NCBI RefSeq assembly: GCF_001665875.1
Contig: NZ_LZTA01000128.1
Location: 33,132-97,131 of the forward strand
Origin: Mycobacterium sp. 852002-40037_SCH5390672
GTDB taxonomy: Bacteria > Actinomycetota > Actinomycetes > Mycobacteriales > Mycobacteriaceae
DNA length: 64,000 nucleotides
Direction: 5' to 3'
Part shown: positions 8,936 to 17,276 of the stretch, piece by piece
Layout of the letters: each line of letters starts with the position of its first letter
Position numbering within the stretch: the stretch's first letter is position 1
The notes under the pieces: model-generated
Told to the model about the DNA's origin: nothing
What the model saw: the letters and a program-made list of their open reading frames with translations, nothing else
Databases searched by the model: none
Translations under genes and position numbers: made by a program

Positions 8936-10636
8936 ATGACCCTCCCGGACAGCTCGACTGAAGCTGCCTCACCGACGTTTGCCGACCTGCAGATCAATCC
9001 CTTGGTCTTGCGGGCTATCGCCGACGTCGGCTACGAATCGCCCACCGGCATTCAGGCCGCGACCATCCCGGCGCTGATGGCGGGCTCCGATGTCGTCGGG
9101 CTGGCCCAGACCGGCACCGGCAAGACCGCCGCGTTCGCGATCCCGATTCTGTCCAAGATCGACGTCACCAGCACCGCAACCCAGGCGCTGGTGCTCGCAC
9201 CCACCCGGGAACTGGCCCTGCAGGTGGCCGAGGCGTTCAGCCGGTACGGGGCCCATCTGCCCAAGATCAACGTGCTGCCGGTCTATGGCGGCTCGTCCTA
9301 CAGCGTGCAGCTGGCCGGACTGCGACGCGGTGCCCACGTGGTGGTCGGCACTCCGGGCCGAGTGATCGACCACCTCGAGCGGGGGACGCTGGACCTGTCA
9401 CGCGTCGACTACCTGGTGCTCGATGAGGCCGACGAGATGCTCACCATGGGGTTCGCCGAAGAAGTCGATCGCATACTGTCCGAGACCCCGGAATACAAGC
9501 AGGTGGCGTTGTTCTCCGCGACCATGCCGGCCGCCATCCGCAAGCTCACCACTAAGTATCTGCACGATCCGCTCGAGGTCAGCACCAAAGCGAAAACCGC
9601 TACCGCCGAGAACATTTCGCAGCGCTACATCCAGGTCGCCGGCCCGCGCAAGATGGATGCGCTGACGCGGGTCCTGGAGGTCGAGGCGTTCGAGGCGATG
9701 ATCATTTTCGTCCGAACCAAACAGGCCACCGAGGAAGTCGCCGAAAAGCTCAGGGCCCGAGGTTTTTCCGCGGCAGCCATCAACGGAGACATCCCGCAGA
9801 GCCAGCGCGAGCGGACCGTCGCCGCCCTGAAGGACGGCAGCATCGACATCCTGGTCGCCACCGACGTGGCCGCACGCGGGCTGGACGTCGAACGGATATC
9901 GCACGTGCTCAACTACGACATCCCGCATGACACCGAGTCCTACGTGCACCGGATCGGACGCACTGGCAGGGCCGGACGTTCGGGAACCGCGCTGCTGTTC
10001 GTCTCGCCGCGAGAGCGCCACCTGCTCAAGGCGATCGAAAAGGCCACGCGGCAAACGCTCACCGAAGCCGAATTGCCCACCGTCGAGGACGTCAACGCGC
10101 AGCGGGTGGCCAAGTTCGCCGATTCCATCACCACCGCGCTCAATGCTCCCGGGATCGAGCTGTTCCGCAAGTTGGTCCAGGACTATGAACGCGAGCACGA
10201 CACCCCGATGGTCGATATCGCCGCGGCGCTGGCACTGCAATCGCGCGACGGCGGAGAGTTCCTGATGTCGCCCGAACCGCCGCCGGAGCGGCGCGAGCGG
10301 CGTACCGAACGTCGTGACCGCCCCGAAAGGCCAAGGGATGCACGGCCCTTCGCCACCTATCGCATCGCGGTGGGCAAGCGGCACAAGATCGGCCCGGGCG
10401 CGATCGTCGGCGCCATTGCCAACGAGGGAGGGTTGCATCGCAGCGATTTCGGCCATATCGCGATCGGGCCGGATTTCTCCCTGGTGGAACTGCCGGCCAA
10501 GTTGCCCAATTCGACGTTGAAAAGGCTTGAGAACACCCGTATTTCGGGAGTGCTGATCAACCTGCAACCGGAGCGGTCATCCGCCAATCCGCGCAGCCGA
10601 GATGGTGGGAAGCCGCGCAGGAAACACGGCGGATGA
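8936..10636 (+). CDS. deaD: Cold-shock DEAD-box RNA helicase DeaD/CsdA
   Basis: This 566-residue ATP-dependent RNA helicase probably acts in ribosome assembly, RNA unwinding and decay. The motifs appear in order: Q motif (GIQAATIPAL), motif I AQTGTGKTA, PTRELA, GG, TPGR, motif II DEAD, motif III SAT, and motif VI HRIGRTGRAGR. An Arg-rich linker (about 445-475) then leads to a DbpA-type RNA-binding domain (about 480-550; GPGAIVGAIANEGG, ISGVLINL). A short basic tail ends the protein. The stop overlaps the start of the acyltransferase gene (ATGA), so the two are probably co-translated. Confidence 0.95.
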   Translation: MTLPDSSTEAASPTFADLQINPLVLRAIADVGYESPTGIQAATIPALMAGSDVVGLAQTGTGKTAAFAIPILSKIDVTSTATQALVLAPTRELALQVAEAFSRYGAHLPKINVLPVYGGSSYSVQLAGLRRGAHVVVGTPGRVIDHLERGTLDLSRVDYLVLDEADEMLTMGFAEEVDRILSETPEYKQVALFSATMPAAIRKLTTKYLHDPLEVSTKAKTATAENISQRYIQVAGPRKMDALTRVLEVEAFEAMIIFVRTKQATEEVAEKLRARGFSAAAINGDIPQSQRERTVAALKDGSIDILVATDVAARGLDVERISHVLNYDIPHDTESYVHRIGRTGRAGRSGTALLFVSPRERHLLKAIEKATRQTLTEAELPTVEDVNAQRVAKFADSITTALNAPGIELFRKLVQDYEREHDTPMVDIAAALALQSRDGGEFLMSPEPPPERRERRTERRDRPERPRDARPFATYRIAVGKRHKIGPGAIVGAIANEGGLHRSDFGHIAIGPDFSLVELPAKLPNSTLKRLENTRISGVLINLQPERSSANPRSRDGGKPRRKHGG

Positions 10637-11772
10637 CGCTGTCCGAAGAACAAGACGCCCAGGGCGGGCTCGAGCAGACCTCTCGCGTCGACCGGGTCGC
10701 CTCGCTGACCGGGATCCGCGCGGTCGCCGCGCTCCTGGTCGTGGGCACCCACGCGGCCTACACCACCGGCAAATACACGCACGGCTATTGGGGACTGGTC
10801 GGTTCCCGGATGGAGATCGGCGTGCCGATCTTCTTCGTGCTCTCCGGCTACCTGTTGTTCCGCCCGTGGGTCAAGTCGGCCGCGAAAGGCGGCCCACCGC
10901 CGTCGCTGAGTCGCTATGCGTGGCACCGGGTTCGGCGCATCATGCCCGCCTACGTCATCACGGTGTTGTTCGCCTACGTCCTGTACCACTTCCGCGATGC
11001 CGGGCCGAACCCCGGACACAGCTGGTTGGGGCTGGCGCGCAATCTGACGCTGACCCAGATCTACTGCAACGGCTACCTGGGCAAGTATCTGCATCAGGGG
11101 CTGACCCAGATGTGGAGCCTGGCGGTGGAGGGGTCGTTCTATGTCGTGCTGCCGCTGCTGGCCTACCTGCTGCTGGTGCTGATCTGCCGGCGGCAGTGGC
11201 AGCCGAAACTGGTGCTGGGCGCCCTGGCGGGGATGCTGTTGATCAGCCCGGCCTGGCTGGTGCTGGTGCACACCGACCACTGGTTTCCCGACGGCGCCCG
11301 GCTGTGGCTGCCCACCTATCTAGCCTGGTTCCTCGCCGGAATGATTCTTACCGTGCTCCAGGAGATGGGGGTGCGCGGCTACGGGTTCGTGGCCGTACCG
11401 CTGGCCGTCATCAGCTACTTCATCGTGTCCACGCCCATTGCCGGCGCTCCCACGACCTCCCCGGCGACGCTGAGCGAGGCGTTGTTCAAGACATGTTTCT
11501 ATGCTGTGATCGCCGCACTCGCGGTGGCACCGCTGGCGCTGGGTGACCACGGCTGGTATTCGCGATTACTGGCCAGCCGCCCGATGTTGTGGCTGGGAGA
11601 GATCTCCTACGAGATCTTTTTGATCCACCTGATCACCATGGAATTCGCGATGGACTACGTGGTCGGCGCGCACGTCTACACCGGCTCAATGCTGTATCTG
11701 TACATCGCGACGGTGGTGGTGACGATCCCGCTGGCGTGGCTGCTGCACCGATTCACCCGCGTCCGCGACTGA
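10633..11772 (+). CDS. Membrane acyltransferase-3 family protein (Rv1254-like)
   Basis: This 379-residue integral membrane acyltransferase probably O-acylates a cell-envelope glycan or lipid. The N-terminal cytoplasmic part leads to the family motif R-x10-H (LTGIRAVAALLVVGTHAA), with Arg and His as the expected catalytic or substrate-binding residues. About ten hydrophobic segments follow, with SGYLLFRPW after TM2 and LAVEGSFYVVLP near the middle, both typical of Acyl_transf_3 (OafA-like) proteins. No C-terminal SGNH domain is present. The ATG lies inside the deaD stop, so translation is likely coupled. The acceptor is unknown. Confidence 0.88.
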   Translation: MTLSEEQDAQGGLEQTSRVDRVASLTGIRAVAALLVVGTHAAYTTGKYTHGYWGLVGSRMEIGVPIFFVLSGYLLFRPWVKSAAKGGPPPSLSRYAWHRVRRIMPAYVITVLFAYVLYHFRDAGPNPGHSWLGLARNLTLTQIYCNGYLGKYLHQGLTQMWSLAVEGSFYVVLPLLAYLLLVLICRRQWQPKLVLGALAGMLLISPAWLVLVHTDHWFPDGARLWLPTYLAWFLAGMILTVLQEMGVRGYGFVAVPLAVISYFIVSTPIAGAPTTSPATLSEALFKTCFYAVIAALAVAPLALGDHGWYSRLLASRPMLWLGEISYEIFLIHLITMEFAMDYVVGAHVYTGSMLYLYIATVVVTIPLAWLLHRFTRVRD

Positions 11773-11794
11773 GCCACCGCGCGCGCGATCACAA

Positions 11795-12376
11795 CTAGCC
11801 GCGGGCGGACACCGGCGTCACGATCGGCACCAGGAATTCCTCGATCATCGCCCGCTCTTCGTCTTCGTCGCGGCCCGGGTACGTCAGCAGCGAGACGATC
11901 ACCCGCACCGTCCAACGGGCCCGGCGTTCGACGACGGCGGGATCGTCGGGTCCCAGCGAATGCAGGAATGCCACTGCCAGGGCCACGATCACGTCGGATT
12001 GCCCGGCCAATTCGCCACCTACGGGCGGGCGGGTGGTGGCAAACCAGGACGCCAGCGCGGGGCTCTGGCGAACCATCCCCAGCGTGACGAGGATGCTCGC
12101 GATCAGCCGTTGCCGCGGGTCCTCGATGTCGCCGGTGCGCGCGATGATCTCGCGGCCCAGCCGATGGGTTTCGCGGTGGACGTAAGCGATTCGCAGCGCC
12201 TCGCGATTCTCGAAGTACCGGTACAGCGTCGCGCGGGAACAACCTGCAGCCCTGGCGATTTCGTGCATGCCGATCGAGTCCGAGTCGCGCTGTGTATAGA
12301 GCTGCTCGGCCGCGTCGAGTATCCGGTCGGCGGCCGCTTCGGTCCGATGCGTACCCAGCCAGTCGTTGCCGGGCAT
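11795..12376 (-). CDS. TetR-family transcriptional regulator (Rv1255c-like)
   Basis: This 193-residue one-component repressor is likely to control the adjacent P450 gene. The start is set at 12376 because the ATG overlaps the cyp130 stop (ATGA) and the protein then opens with a normal TetR N-terminus. The HTH is at about residues 20-65, with the recognition region HEIARAAGCSRATLYRYFENREAL. The C-terminal half is all-helical ligand-binding sequence without recognisable residues. The open frame reaches further upstream to 12577, but that part lies antisense to nothing else and in another frame of cyp130, so it is discounted. Effector and operator are not visible. Confidence 0.88.
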   Translation of the reverse strand: MPGNDWLGTHRTEAAADRILDAAEQLYTQRDSDSIGMHEIARAAGCSRATLYRYFENREALRIAYVHRETHRLGREIIARTGDIEDPRQRLIASILVTLGMVRQSPALASWFATTRPPVGGELAGQSDVIVALAVAFLHSLGPDDPAVVERRARWTVRVIVSLLTYPGRDEDEERAMIEEFLVPIVTPVSARG

Positions 12377-13617
12377 CAGGACTTCACTCGAATCGGCACC
12401 GACAGCGGACGCCGGACGTAACTGCCGCCGGCCCAGACGACGCCGGATTCGTCCACGTCGAAGTCCGGACAGCGGGCCAGCAGTTCGGTCAGTGCGACGC
12501 GCGATTGCATCCGGGCGGCGGCGGCACCCAGGCAGTGGTGTGCGCCGTGGCTGAACGTCAGGATGTTGCGGGGGCATCGGGTCAGATCGAGTTCGCCTGC
12601 GTCCGAACCGTATTGGCGTTCGTCGCGGTTGGCGGAGCCGTATAGCAACAGCACCCTGCGCCCGGCGGGGATGGTCGTCTCGCCGACGGTCACGTCGTGG
12701 GTGACGGTGCGGGCCAGTCCCTGCACCGGTGAGGTCATCCGCAGCAGCTCCTCGACCGCGTCGGTGATCAGGTCGGGGTTGTCCACCAGCAACTGACGTT
12801 GGTCGGGCCGTTCGTGCAACAGCGGCATCGAGCCGCCGAGCATGCCGGTGACGGTGTCGTTGCCGCCGGTGACCATGGTGAACGTGAACGCCAGGATCGA
12901 CAGCGTGCCGGCGACGTCCCCGTCGGCGCCGACCCCGGCGGCCACGAGGTGCGAGATGGTGTCGTCCTCGGGTTCGATCCGGCGCCGTTCGATCAGCCCG
13001 GTGAAGTAGGCCATCATCGACCCGACCGCATCGCCCACGGTTTCCAGGGCGCCCGCGACGCCGCCTTCGGCGGTGTTGGCCGCGACGATCGCCTGGGTCC
13101 AGCCGTCGAATTGCGCCCAGTCTTCCTCGGGCACACCGAGATAGTGGGCGACCACCATCGACGGCAGCGGTTTGAACAACTCCGTGACGATGTCGCCGCC
13201 GCCGGCCGAGCGCAACCCCTCGATGCGCTCGACGACGAACTCCCGGACCTTGGGCTCCACGGCCTCGACCTGTCGCGGCGTGAACCCGCGTGACACCATT
13301 TTGCGGAACTCGGTGTGTACGGGTGGATCCTGCATCACAAACGGTGGATTATCCTGCAGTCCAATTAATTCCAGGTCGTCATAGTTGACGGTCAGACCCT
13401 GGGCGGAGGAGAAGGTCTCGTGGTCGCGGGCCGCGGCCCACACGTCGGCGTGCCGGGAGAGCACGTAGTAGTCATGCTCGGGATGGTTGGGCGGCACGAC
13501 GTGGTGCACGGGGTCGTGGTCGCGCAACGCGTGGTACATCGACCACGGATTCGGCCACGTGTCGGCGGTGGCCAGCTGAAATGTGACCGGTGCGCTGTGA
13601 GACATAACGACAGCCAT
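12376..13617 (-). CDS. cyp130: Cytochrome P450 CYP130
   Basis: This 413-residue soluble P450 monooxygenase matches CYP130 in length and sequence. The I helix carries GGNDT where most P450s have AGxDT; a Gly at this first position is a known trait of CYP130. The ExxR motif is EELLR, and the heme loop FSHGAHHCLG supplies the Cys thiolate. The natural substrate is unknown in the family, although azoles and some aryl compounds bind M. tuberculosis CYP130. The start is ambiguous between ATG 13617 and an ATG four codons later (MSHSAPV). It is translationally coupled to the TetR gene downstream. No redox partner gene is adjacent. Confidence 0.93.
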   Translation of the reverse strand: MAVVMSHSAPVTFQLATADTWPNPWSMYHALRDHDPVHHVVPPNHPEHDYYVLSRHADVWAAARDHETFSSAQGLTVNYDDLELIGLQDNPPFVMQDPPVHTEFRKMVSRGFTPRQVEAVEPKVREFVVERIEGLRSAGGGDIVTELFKPLPSMVVAHYLGVPEEDWAQFDGWTQAIVAANTAEGGVAGALETVGDAVGSMMAYFTGLIERRRIEPEDDTISHLVAAGVGADGDVAGTLSILAFTFTMVTGGNDTVTGMLGGSMPLLHERPDQRQLLVDNPDLITDAVEELLRMTSPVQGLARTVTHDVTVGETTIPAGRRVLLLYGSANRDERQYGSDAGELDLTRCPRNILTFSHGAHHCLGAAAARMQSRVALTELLARCPDFDVDESGVVWAGGSYVRRPLSVPIRVKS

Positions 13618-13657
13618 GTCTCATTCGTACGACAACAGCGGCGATATGTCAACCGTC

Positions 13658-13735
13658 TCGAGTGTGCGTTAATGGCGTTGGGTGTGCGCTCAGGGCAAAA
13701 AAAAGCGCCGAAATCCCGCCTTCAGCGCACACTCG
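13658..13735. repeat. Intergenic repeat with two competing hairpins
   Basis: TCGAGTGTGCG (13658-13668) and GTGTGCGCT (13682-13690) can each pair with the same downstream arm AGCGCACACTCG (13724-13735), giving two mutually exclusive stems. An A-rich loop (AAAAAAAA, about 13697-13704) lies between. It sits between the P450 start and the stop of the FAD oxidase, on whose transcript it could form a terminator. Similar short palindromes occur between genes in mycobacteria; that statement is from memory. Confidence 0.55.
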
Positions 13736-13752
13736 ACGTCAAGCGCGAAAAA

Positions 13753-15120
13753 CTAAATGCCCGCGCCGGGGTTGAGGATGCCCTGCGGATCCAGGGCCTG
13801 TTTGATGCGCCGGTTGAGGTCCATCACGTCGGGTCCCAGGTAGCCGGCCAGCCAGGGCCGCTTCAACCGGCCGATGCCGTGCTCGCCGGTGATCGTGCCG
13901 CCGAGCCCGACGGCCAGATCCATGATCTCGCCGAACGCCAGGTGGGCGCGCTCGGTCATGTCGGCATCGGCGGGGTCGTAGACGATCAGCGGGTGGGTGT
14001 TGCCGTCGCCGGCGTGGGCGATCACCGAGATCATCAGGTCGCGTTCCGCGGCGATGCGTGCGATCCCGGTGACCAGCCGGCCCAGCGCCGGAAGCGGCAC
14101 CCCGACATCCTCGAGCAGTAACGATCCCTTGGCTTCGACGGCCGGGATGCAGAACCGCCGAGCGACGACGAACGCCTCGCCCTCGTCGGGATCATCGGTC
14201 GAAAACACTTCCGTCGCAGCGTTTTCCGCGAACACCCTGGCCATGATGTCGGCGTCCTCGCTGCCGGCGCGGCCGCGCTCGTCGGAACCGGCCACCAGCA
14301 TGGCCGCCGCCCCGCGGTCCAGATCCATCCGCAGGGTGTCCTCGACGGCGTTGATCGCCACCGAATCCATGAACTCCAGCATCGAGGGGCGAAGCCGCGC
14401 GGTGACGCCGAGCACCGCCTCGACCGCGTCCTCGACGGTGGCGAAGCTGGCTACCACGATGCTGGAGGCGTTCTGCTTGGGAACCAGCCGCAGCGTCACT
14501 TCCGTGACGACGCCCAGCGTGCCCTCGCTGCCGACGAACAGTTTCGTCAGCGAAAGCCCCGCGACGTCCTTGAGTCGTGGCCCGCCCAGCCGCACCGGGG
14601 TGCCGTCGGCCAGCACCACCTGCATGCCCAGCACGTAATCGGTGGTGACGCCGTACTTCACGCAGCACAGCCCGCCGGCGTTGGTGGCGATATTGCCGCC
14701 GATGCTGCAGATTTCGAACGACGACGGATCCGGCGGATACCACAGGCCGTGTTCGGCGGCGGCCATCTTGACCTCGGCGTTGAACAGCCCGGGCTGACAT
14801 ACCGCGGTCCGGGTCACCGGGTCGACGGCGATGTCGCGCATCTTCTCGGTGGACAGCACGATGCCGTTGTCCAGCGCGGTCGCCCCGCCGGACAGACCGC
14901 TGCCGGCGCCGCGGGTCACGACGGGCACCCGGTGTGCGGCAGCCCAGCGCAGCACGGTCTGCACCTCTTCGGTGCGCCGCGGGCGGACCACGGCCAGCGG
15001 CTTGCCGGCGCACGGGTCGAAGGCGCGGTCCTGGCGGTAGCCCTCGGTGACGGTTGGGTCGGTGACGACCATCCCGTCGGGCAGGTCGGCGATCAGGCTG
15101 GCCAGGGCGTCAGAGCTCAC
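13753..15120 (-). CDS. FAD-linked D-lactate/glycolate oxidase (GlcD family, Rv1257c-like)
   Basis: This 455-residue flavoprotein oxidises a 2-hydroxy acid; D-lactate or glycolate are the usual family substrates. The GTG start is at 15120. The N-terminal PCMH-type FAD-binding domain (about 35-215) has VVTRGAGSGLSGGATA and GGNIATNAGGLCCVKYG, and the C-terminal FAD-oxidase domain has HAGDGNTHPL and GTITGEHGIG, the metal- and substrate-binding His region. Length is normal. There are no glcE/glcF partners here, so it may work as a stand-alone dehydrogenase. It ends 12 bp before repeat sequence 13658-13735 and follows tap on the same strand with a 20-bp gap. Confidence 0.9.
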   Translation of the reverse strand: MSSDALASLIADLPDGMVVTDPTVTEGYRQDRAFDPCAGKPLAVVRPRRTEEVQTVLRWAAAHRVPVVTRGAGSGLSGGATALDNGIVLSTEKMRDIAVDPVTRTAVCQPGLFNAEVKMAAAEHGLWYPPDPSSFEICSIGGNIATNAGGLCCVKYGVTTDYVLGMQVVLADGTPVRLGGPRLKDVAGLSLTKLFVGSEGTLGVVTEVTLRLVPKQNASSIVVASFATVEDAVEAVLGVTARLRPSMLEFMDSVAINAVEDTLRMDLDRGAAAMLVAGSDERGRAGSEDADIMARVFAENAATEVFSTDDPDEGEAFVVARRFCIPAVEAKGSLLLEDVGVPLPALGRLVTGIARIAAERDLMISVIAHAGDGNTHPLIVYDPADADMTERAHLAFGEIMDLAVGLGGTITGEHGIGRLKRPWLAGYLGPDVMDLNRRIKQALDPQGILNPGAGI

Positions 15121-15140
15121 GGCCCGATACTAAGCCCGCT

Positions 15141-16382
15141 TTACGGACCCGGGTCCTCGGCGAACTCCGGAGCGTGGTCCAGTTCGCGCAGCGACGGCAG
15201 CCGGCTGGCGATGAGGCCGATCAGCAGGATCGGCACCGCCAACACCAGGAAGGTCACCTTCAGCCCGGCCACGTCTGTCAGCGGACCGGCTACCAGCAAG
15301 CCCAACGGGCCCGCCGCGTAGGTCAACCCGGTCATCACCCCGACGACGCGGCCGCGCAGCCGATGCGGGGCCCGAGTCTGCATCATGTAGTTGTAGATCG
15401 GCTGGATCGGTCCGTAGACCACGCCGGTCACCGCGCACAGCACCAGGATCACCGGCAAGGGCGGCAGGAACGCAACCCCGACCGTCGCCGCGCCGAAGGT
15501 GAGCGTCGCCGCCAGCACGGCCGTGCGCCGTCGCAGGTGGTTGGACAGGGCGGCATAGCCGATCGCTCCCGCCACGCCGCCGAACCCGATTGCCATCAAC
15601 GCCCACCCCAGCTGCGCGGGTTGGTGTTGGTCGGAGAAGTACTTGGGAAACAGCACGCTTTCCATCGGCAGGTACAGCGCGGTGACGGCCAGATCGATCA
15701 AGCCGAGCGTCCGAAGCACCCGCAGGTTCCAGACGAACCGCAATCCTTCGGCGATGCCGGACAACCACGCGTCCGGCCGGGTCTCGCGCTCGGGCTTGCC
15801 GGTACCCGCGAGCCGCAGCGGCCCGATCGTCAGGATGGACAATCCGAACAGCCCCGCCGTCACCCACATCGTGTTGATGCCGCCGACCGTGGCGATCATC
15901 AGGCCGCCGATGCCCGGGCCCACGATGAACCCCAGGTTGAGAATCGCCTCGTAGATGCTGTTGGTGCGGGCCAGCGACCAGCCGGCGCGGGCCGCCGCCT
16001 CGGGGAGCATCGACGCCCGCGCGGTCGTCCCGGCCGGGTCGAACGCGGCCGCGAAGAAGGCCAGGACGGCCAGCACCACCAGGTTGAGCGCGTCCGCGCC
16101 GAGCCACCAGGCGATCAGCGGCACGGCGGTCACCGCCGCCCCGGAAAGCGAATCGGAGACCAGCGATACCCGGCGGCGCCCGAAGAAGTCGACCGCGGCG
16201 CCGGCGACAAGTGTGGACAACACCAGCGGCAGCGTCATGGCCAGGGCCACGGCCGACGCGTCGCGCGCGCTGTTGTGGTGCTGCAACGCCAGCCACGGGA
16301 ACGCGACGATCGAGATGCCGCTACCCGCTGTCGCCATCAACGTGGCGAACAGGATCAGAAACGCTGGGCCGCCGCTTTTCAT
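15141..16382 (-). CDS. tap: Multidrug efflux pump Tap (MFS)
   Basis: This 413-residue MFS transporter matches Tap/P55-type mycobacterial pumps (Rv1258c), which export tetracycline and aminoglycosides and contribute to intrinsic tolerance. About 12 hydrophobic segments are present, and the cytoplasmic loop after TM2 reads DFFGRRRVSLVSDSLSG. A second loop (LSNHLRRRTAVLAATLTFGA) starts the second half. The C-terminus is a short hydrophilic tail. The divergent 60-bp gap to udgB contains an AT-rich promoter like those activated by WhiB7 (see 16398-16437). It is probably co-transcribed with the FAD oxidase downstream. Confidence 0.88.
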   Translation of the reverse strand: MKSGGPAFLILFATLMATAGSGISIVAFPWLALQHHNSARDASAVALAMTLPLVLSTLVAGAAVDFFGRRRVSLVSDSLSGAAVTAVPLIAWWLGADALNLVVLAVLAFFAAAFDPAGTTARASMLPEAAARAGWSLARTNSIYEAILNLGFIVGPGIGGLMIATVGGINTMWVTAGLFGLSILTIGPLRLAGTGKPERETRPDAWLSGIAEGLRFVWNLRVLRTLGLIDLAVTALYLPMESVLFPKYFSDQHQPAQLGWALMAIGFGGVAGAIGYAALSNHLRRRTAVLAATLTFGAATVGVAFLPPLPVILVLCAVTGVVYGPIQPIYNYMMQTRAPHRLRGRVVGVMTGLTYAAGPLGLLVAGPLTDVAGLKVTFLVLAVPILLIGLIASRLPSLRELDHAPEFAEDPGP

Positions 16383-16397
16383 GGAATATCGCCGCTG

Positions 16398-16437
16398 AAT
16401 TTATGTCAAAGCGGTATTTGCGGCGACCGAATTTTTC
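16398..16437 (-). promoter_or_regulatory. Candidate WhiB7-type promoter of tap
   Basis: Read on the minus strand, AAAAATT (16430-16436) lies 2 nt upstream of a weak -35 GTCGCC (16422-16427), then 18 bp, then -10 TAAATT (16398-16403). An AT-rich block abutting a poor -35 is the layout of WhiB7-dependent promoters, and tap belongs to the WhiB7 regulon in M. tuberculosis. The predicted leader is only about 8 nt. The same 60 bp must also hold the udgB promoter. Confidence 0.45.
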
Positions 16438-16442
16438 GACTC

Positions 16443-17270
16443 ATGCAGGATGTTCATGTGCTTGCCCACCCCCGTACCGGCCAGGCGTTCGGCTCTCCGG
16501 TTGGTGCCGGCACCGGATGGCCGGGTGATCCGGCCACACCGCAAACCCCCGTGGCGGCCGACGCCGCCGCGGTCGCAGAGCTTGCCGAACACGCCGGCTC
16601 GATTCCCGAAATCGACGCTTTGGTGAGCGTCTGCCGGGCCTGCCCGCGGTTGGTCACCTGGCGCGAGGACGTGGCGAAAGTCAAACGTCGAGCCTTTGCC
16701 GACCAACCGTATTGGGGGCGGCCCGTGCCCAGTTGGGGCTCGGCGCGCCCCCGGCTGTTGATCGTCGGATTGGCGCCCGCCGCACACGGCGCCAACCGCA
16801 CGGGGCGGATGTTCACCGGCGACCGCTCGGGCGACCAGTTGTACGCGGCGCTGTACCGGGCCGGGCTGGTGAACCAACCGACCAGCGTCGATGCCGCGGA
16901 TGGATTGCAGACCAAGAAGATTCGCATCGTCGCGCCGGTGCGGTGTGCGCCTCCGGCCAACGCCCCGACGCCGGAGGAGCGCGACACCTGCTGGCCCTGG
17001 CTGCAGGCCGAATGGCGGTTGGTATCCGAGGATGTTCGTGTTGTCGTGGCCCTGGGCGGGTTCGGCTGGCAGATCGCGCTGCGGCTGCCCGGCACCGCCA
17101 CCGGTCGTAAACCCCGGTTCGGTCACGGCGTCGTTGCTGACCTGGCGCCCGGTGTGCGACTGCTCGGCTGCTACCACCCGAGCCAGCAAAACATGTTCAC
17201 CGGTAGGTTGACACCAGCAATGCTCGACGACGTCTTCCGCGACGCTAAAGAACTGGCAGGAATCAAGTGA
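16443..17270 (+). CDS. udgB: Type-5 uracil-DNA glycosylase UdgB with iron-sulfur cluster
   Basis: This 275-residue base-excision repair enzyme removes uracil, and in the family also hypoxanthine and ethenocytosine, from DNA. Motif 1 is GLAPAAHGANRTGRMFTGD, with the family-5 Ala replacing the usual catalytic Asp. Motif 2 is HPSQQNMFTG with the catalytic His region. Four Cys (two in VCRACP near residue 63, then VRCAPP and DTCWPW) fit the 4Fe-4S ligands. ATG 16443 is chosen because no start codon lies close upstream in frame, and the longer open frame to 15174 is antisense to tap. It is divergent from tap, and the FAD monooxygenase begins 6 bp after its stop. Confidence 0.93.
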   Translation: MQDVHVLAHPRTGQAFGSPVGAGTGWPGDPATPQTPVAADAAAVAELAEHAGSIPEIDALVSVCRACPRLVTWREDVAKVKRRAFADQPYWGRPVPSWGSARPRLLIVGLAPAAHGANRTGRMFTGDRSGDQLYAALYRAGLVNQPTSVDAADGLQTKKIRIVAPVRCAPPANAPTPEERDTCWPWLQAEWRLVSEDVRVVVALGGFGWQIALRLPGTATGRKPRFGHGVVADLAPGVRLLGCYHPSQQNMFTGRLTPAMLDDVFRDAKELAGIK

Positions 17271-17276
17271 CTTCTC

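Noticed and set aside
15174..16442. Long in-frame upstream extension of udgB on the plus strand
   Set aside because: It is antisense to all of tap, its composition is Arg/Gln/His-rich shadow sequence, and UdgB starts naturally at 16443.
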